8,779 bases of DNA, from assembly GCA_031385325.1 (NCBI GenBank), contig JANNBJ010000124.1, positions 1-8,779 on the forward strand, written 5' to 3'. Origin of the DNA: SYFY01 sp031385325 (lineage in GTDB: Bacteria > Pseudomonadota > Gammaproteobacteria > Pseudomonadales > Azotimanducaceae). Both the position numbers and the translations under genes were made by a program. This document shows, one piece after another, positions 6,767 through 8,779 of the stretch; position 1 is the stretch's first letter; each line of letters starts with the position of its first letter. Under the pieces are notes generated by a model. That model did no database searches. It saw only the letters and a program-made list of their open reading frames with translations, and was not told where the DNA came from.

Positions 6767-7191
6767 TGATCAAGCCGACCTGGAAACAGAGCATTGCGGT
6801 CATGCTTCTGGCGTGCGGATTTGCGGCTGTTGCCACGCCACTGCAGGCGGCAGTTATCAGCGACGCTGCGGTAGAAGCCCTTACCAACACTTACGCGGAA
6901 GCTCTGCGATCGGGTGATTTGACCTTGCTCGAATCCGTTTCCGGGGGCGAACTGCTCGACAAGCGCAAACCGCTCTGGGGCAACCCGGAGTACGGTGAGG
7001 AGCTTCGCCAGACGTACGCAAATTCGACCTTCAGCATCGTCGAAGTGGAGAAGGACAAGGTGGGCACAGCGACGGTAAAACTGCAGGTGCAGTCAGCCGG
7101 CGGGTTGCCAATGTTCCGCGAGCTGACAATCGCGGACCCGGATGATTCGGGCAACTACAGAATTATCGGCGAGTCCGCAGTCGCTCGTTGA
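6763..7191 (+). CDS. Small exported protein of unknown function, coupled to the SGNH hydrolase (142 aa)
   Basis: The first ATG (6763) overlaps the TGA of the large gene in ATGA, and a second in-frame ATG follows at once (6766). Only a weak GGTGGAA lies upstream, so translational coupling is likely. Residues 1-29 look like a signal peptide: Lys4 and Lys8, core SIAVMLLACGFAAVA, cleavage after LQA. LLAC at 15-18 resembles a lipobox, but the hydrophobic stretch continues past it, so a lipoprotein is the less likely reading. The mature part (about 113 residues) has two predicted helices (AVEALTNTYAEALRSGDL, then a helix around LDKRKPL) followed by alternating beta-like stretches, the order of an NTF2/SnoaL-like small fold. 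That fold call is an inference. No catalytic motif is visible. The shared operon and shared export route suggest a partner, chaperone or inhibitor of the hydrolase. Confidence 0.85.
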   Translation: MMIKPTWKQSIAVMLLACGFAAVATPLQAAVISDAAVEALTNTYAEALRSGDLTLLESVSGGELLDKRKPLWGNPEYGEELRQTYANSTFSIVEVEKDKVGTATVKLQVQSAGGLPMFRELTIADPDDSGNYRIIGESAVAR

Positions 7192-7211
7192 TACCAGGCT
7201 GCTGATCCTCC

Positions 7212-7231
7212 GGCGTCGACAGCGAGACGCC
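7212..7231. terminator. Hairpin between convergent genes, possible bidirectional terminator
   Basis: GGCGTC (7212-7217) and GACGCC (7226-7231) form a 6-bp GC-rich stem with an 8-base loop, midway in the 81-base gap between two convergent stop codons. A wider inverted pair, ACCAGG (7193-7198) and CCTGGT (7252-7257), could extend the fold. There is no T run on either side, so intrinsic termination is uncertain. Confidence 0.3.
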
Positions 7232-7272
7232 TACCGATGGGACGCTCTGATCCTGGTGACAAGACCCGCATA

Positions 7273-7902
7273 CTAGCCGGCTGCGAGTCCTGACTGAACG
7301 CGTTTGCGAACTTCCTCGGCGGTCTTGCTGGGCAATCTGGCGCAATGCGCCAGTGCCTGGGCCTTGAGGGCTTCCATGCGCGGACGTTCCCGCAATAGCA
7401 TGGCCCGGCGTGCTTCCTGCACCAGCCAATCGACGCTGGCAAGTTCATGAGCCAGACGCAACGAAGAGTGCGCCATGGCTGCATCGCGATGAGTAATCAG
7501 ATCGATAGCCGCTGCCTGCTTCAACAACTGCTCGATGGTGCGCAGTGTGCTGCTCGAGTCCTGGGGGGAGCCCGGTCGAGCAAACATCACCTCGGGGATT
7601 GCCTGCTGATTACTTGACCCCCTGGCGAGGAAGCTGGCCTGCTGGAGCAGCGTTGCACCGTAGCGTGCGAATGGACCACCTTCTAATCGGCTGGCTGCCT
7701 GTCGCAACGCGGTGACGATGGCCCCACGAACCGACTGTGGCAGCAAGTGATCGGATAGACCCGTTACACAGCGCCACAGATCACTGGTGATCTGGATGGC
7801 CGACAAATGGCCCTGAAGCGTGCGTTGTCGCAAGTATCGGTAGCCAAACGCTCCGCCTGCAGCGAGCGCACCGATGGTCAATGACCAGTAAACGAAGACC
7901 AT
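7273..7902 (-). CDS. Membrane-anchored helical protein of unknown function (209 aa)
   Basis: I place the start at ATG 7902 because AAGGA lies 7 bases upstream on the minus strand. The frame stays open upstream to a start at 7995, but those extra codons have no good binding site and would overlap the divergent gene. Residues about 2-24 (VFVYWSLTIGALAAGGAFGY) form a single membrane anchor, followed by basic RYLRQR, which suggests an N-out/C-in orientation. The rest reads as mainly alpha-helical and soluble, with many Ala, Leu, Arg and Gln residues and Ser/Pro/Gly-rich linkers near the middle (GSPQDSSS). I recognise no family or catalytic motif. It is divergent from the 203-aa gene and convergent with the exported small protein gene. 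Confidence 0.75.
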   Translation of the reverse strand: MVFVYWSLTIGALAAGGAFGYRYLRQRTLQGHLSAIQITSDLWRCVTGLSDHLLPQSVRGAIVTALRQAASRLEGGPFARYGATLLQQASFLARGSSNQQAIPEVMFARPGSPQDSSSTLRTIEQLLKQAAAIDLITHRDAAMAHSSLRLAHELASVDWLVQEARRAMLLRERPRMEALKAQALAHCARLPSKTAEEVRKRVQSGLAAG

Positions 7903-7973
7903 GCCTGATTCCTTGCAGATTCCATGAAGAAGGTTAGCAGGCATCGGAAAACCGGCACGAAAAAGGACAGGCG
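7903..7973. promoter_or_regulatory. Short divergent promoter region with two ribosome binding sites
   Basis: These 71 bases hold the 5' signals of both flanking genes: AAGGA for the minus-strand gene just left of centre and AAGGA at 7963-7967, six bases before the GTG at 7974, for the plus-strand gene. TTGCAG (7913-7918) with TAGCAG (7935-7940, 16-base spacer) is only a weak plus-strand promoter candidate. Promoters may extend into the opposing genes. The tight spacing suggests co-regulation. Confidence 0.4.
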
Positions 7974-8585
7974 GTGCCAGGAACAAGTCGCACATTCAGT
8001 GCAGCCAGACACCTACAGGTTGTCGCCGACCTGACGGACAGAATTGGCCGCGTACTCCGAGGAGGATTCACCAAAACCACCCCCTTGGAGCAGATCATGC
8101 TGGCAGCGTTGTTTCTCAATCGTTATCGCGACGATGTTCTTGCCCTGGCGCGCAAGGCGTCCCGCACACTTCCTGGCAATCCCAGGATCCTGCCCTTGGT
8201 CGAACGAATCAAGGCGGACGAACAACGGATCGATGTGATGCCGCCGCGCCGTGACATGCTGCCCGGCGAAAACGCGTTCTGGTTCTGCGTGATGCAACTG
8301 GAAGAGTTTGCCGAGATGACCTGGAGAGGGGCCGCAGACGAGCCTTACGTGCAGTACTTGTTGAATGACCTCCGGGACGCTGCAGAAGCGCTGGCACATA
8401 ATCGTGACCTGCCTCCCGGTCTGATGGTGTTTTGGGATGATCCGGATGACGATGAGTTCGACAACTTCTGGCAGGAAGATGAACTGACACCGATTCCACC
8501 TCCGCCGGGTCTGACCGAGCGGGCCAGAGCCGTTGTACCGGAGCCGGCCGGGACGGGAACGGGTGATCGAAAAATCGTTCACTAG
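7974..8585 (+). CDS. Acidic soluble protein of unknown function (203 aa)
   Basis: The start is GTG at 7974, with AAGGA six bases upstream. The N-terminal two thirds look alpha-helical (VADLTDRIGRVL, EQIMLAALFLNRYRDDVLALARKA, then ENAFWFCVMQLEEFAEMTW and YVQYLLNDLRDAAEALAHNR). A marked acidic and aromatic patch follows, WDDPDDDEFDNFWQEDE (about residues 153-169), then a proline-rich, probably disordered tail (IPPPPG, VPEPAGTGTG). No signal peptide or membrane segment is seen, so it is likely cytoplasmic. I recognise no family. The acidic patch could bind metal or a basic partner; that is speculation. A small imperfect hairpin (8563-8582) lies over its last codons. It is divergent from the membrane-anchored gene and may be functionally linked to it. 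Confidence 0.75.
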   Translation: MPGTSRTFSAARHLQVVADLTDRIGRVLRGGFTKTTPLEQIMLAALFLNRYRDDVLALARKASRTLPGNPRILPLVERIKADEQRIDVMPPRRDMLPGENAFWFCVMQLEEFAEMTWRGAADEPYVQYLLNDLRDAAEALAHNRDLPPGLMVFWDDPDDDEFDNFWQEDELTPIPPPPGLTERARAVVPEPAGTGTGDRKIVH

Positions 8586-8710
8586 GAGTCTGAATGAACC
8601 GGGATGAGTGGAGGCGGGATCACGAACACACCGCAATCCCATGATGAGAGACCCCGACTCTCACAATCGGTGGCTCCGGCTCACACCCGGATGTTGGCAA
8701 CAAATAGATT

Positions 8711-8779
8711 TGTCCGCTTTTGTAGCACATAAACTGTCCGCTATTGATTGGCGTTGCGGAAACTGCGGAGGGCGTAGCC
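8711..8779. mobile_element. Possible terminus of an insertion sequence running off the right edge
   Basis: TGTCCGCT occurs at 8711-8718 and again at 8735-8742, in the same orientation, each followed by a TTTG/ATTG-type sequence. Ends that start TGT and carry spaced direct repeats are typical of IS21-type elements and some relatives. On the minus strand a frame is open from the right edge to a TAG at 8741-8743 (last residues RSFRNANQ), which could be the tail of a transposase ORF. No inverted partner end or target duplication can be seen because the element, if real, lies outside the window. The stretch between the 203-aa gene and here (8586-8710) holds no gene I can support, only a 6-bp hairpin at 8645-8663 without a T tract. 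Confidence 0.28.

Noticed and set aside
7903..7995. Longer start for the minus-strand 209-aa gene
   Set aside because: Upstream starts have no good binding site and would overlap the start of the divergent gene; ATG 7902 has AAGGA at ideal spacing.
8594..8644. 16-codon ORF with AGGAG five bases upstream, just after the 203-aa gene
   Set aside because: It is too short to support on sequence alone; the binding site overlaps the preceding gene's stop and could be chance.
8645..8663. TGAGAG/CTCTCA hairpin with a 7-base loop as a terminator
   Set aside because: The stem is only 6 bp and no T tract follows, so it lacks intrinsic-terminator character.

Overview
The window looks like chromosome from a GC-rich Gram-negative bacterium, most likely a gammaproteobacterium. 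The reasons are the even, moderately high GC, Sec-type signal peptides on exported proteins, AGGAG/AAGGA-type ribosome binding sites, and a DUF815-type ATPase of the kind common in proteobacteria. The lineage call is an inference from gene style; no marker gene is present.

Layout, left to right: (1) the 3' part of a glycerophosphodiester phosphodiesterase gene (+, open at the left edge); (2) a short minus-strand ORF converging on it, encoding a basic protein with arginine pairs at a mostly seven-residue period; (3) a 123-base divergent gap with a perfect 12-base palindrome; (4) a DUF815-family P-loop ATPase gene (+); (5) a leader of about 280 bases with a plausible promoter and a 7-bp hairpin; (6) the dominant feature, a 4.65-kb gene (+) for a secreted 1550-residue modular protein with a C-terminal-half SGNH/GDSL hydrolase; (7) a 142-residue exported protein gene whose ATG overlaps the stop of the large gene; (8) a convergent gap with a small hairpin; (9) a divergent pair of unrecognised genes (209-aa membrane-anchored protein on -, 203-aa acidic soluble protein on +) sharing a 71-base gap; (10) a noncoding tail with repeated TGTCCGCT boxes that may be the edge of an insertion sequence.

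The most interesting unit is the pair at 2114-7191. The large protein is built as signal peptide, A-B-A-B-B-A repeats, a jelly-roll-like domain, an Ig-like domain, the SGNH hydrolase (GDS Ser1181, GTND Asn1265, D1376-x-x-H1379) and a C-terminal beta-rich domain. This is the plan of an extracellular or cell-surface esterase that uses many beta-sandwich modules for binding or reach. The overlapping small exported protein is a good candidate for a dedicated partner. The A module, present three times, is a conserved-looking beta-rich domain that I cannot assign to a named family. The other genes are housekeeping or unknown, and nothing in the sequence ties them to this pair.
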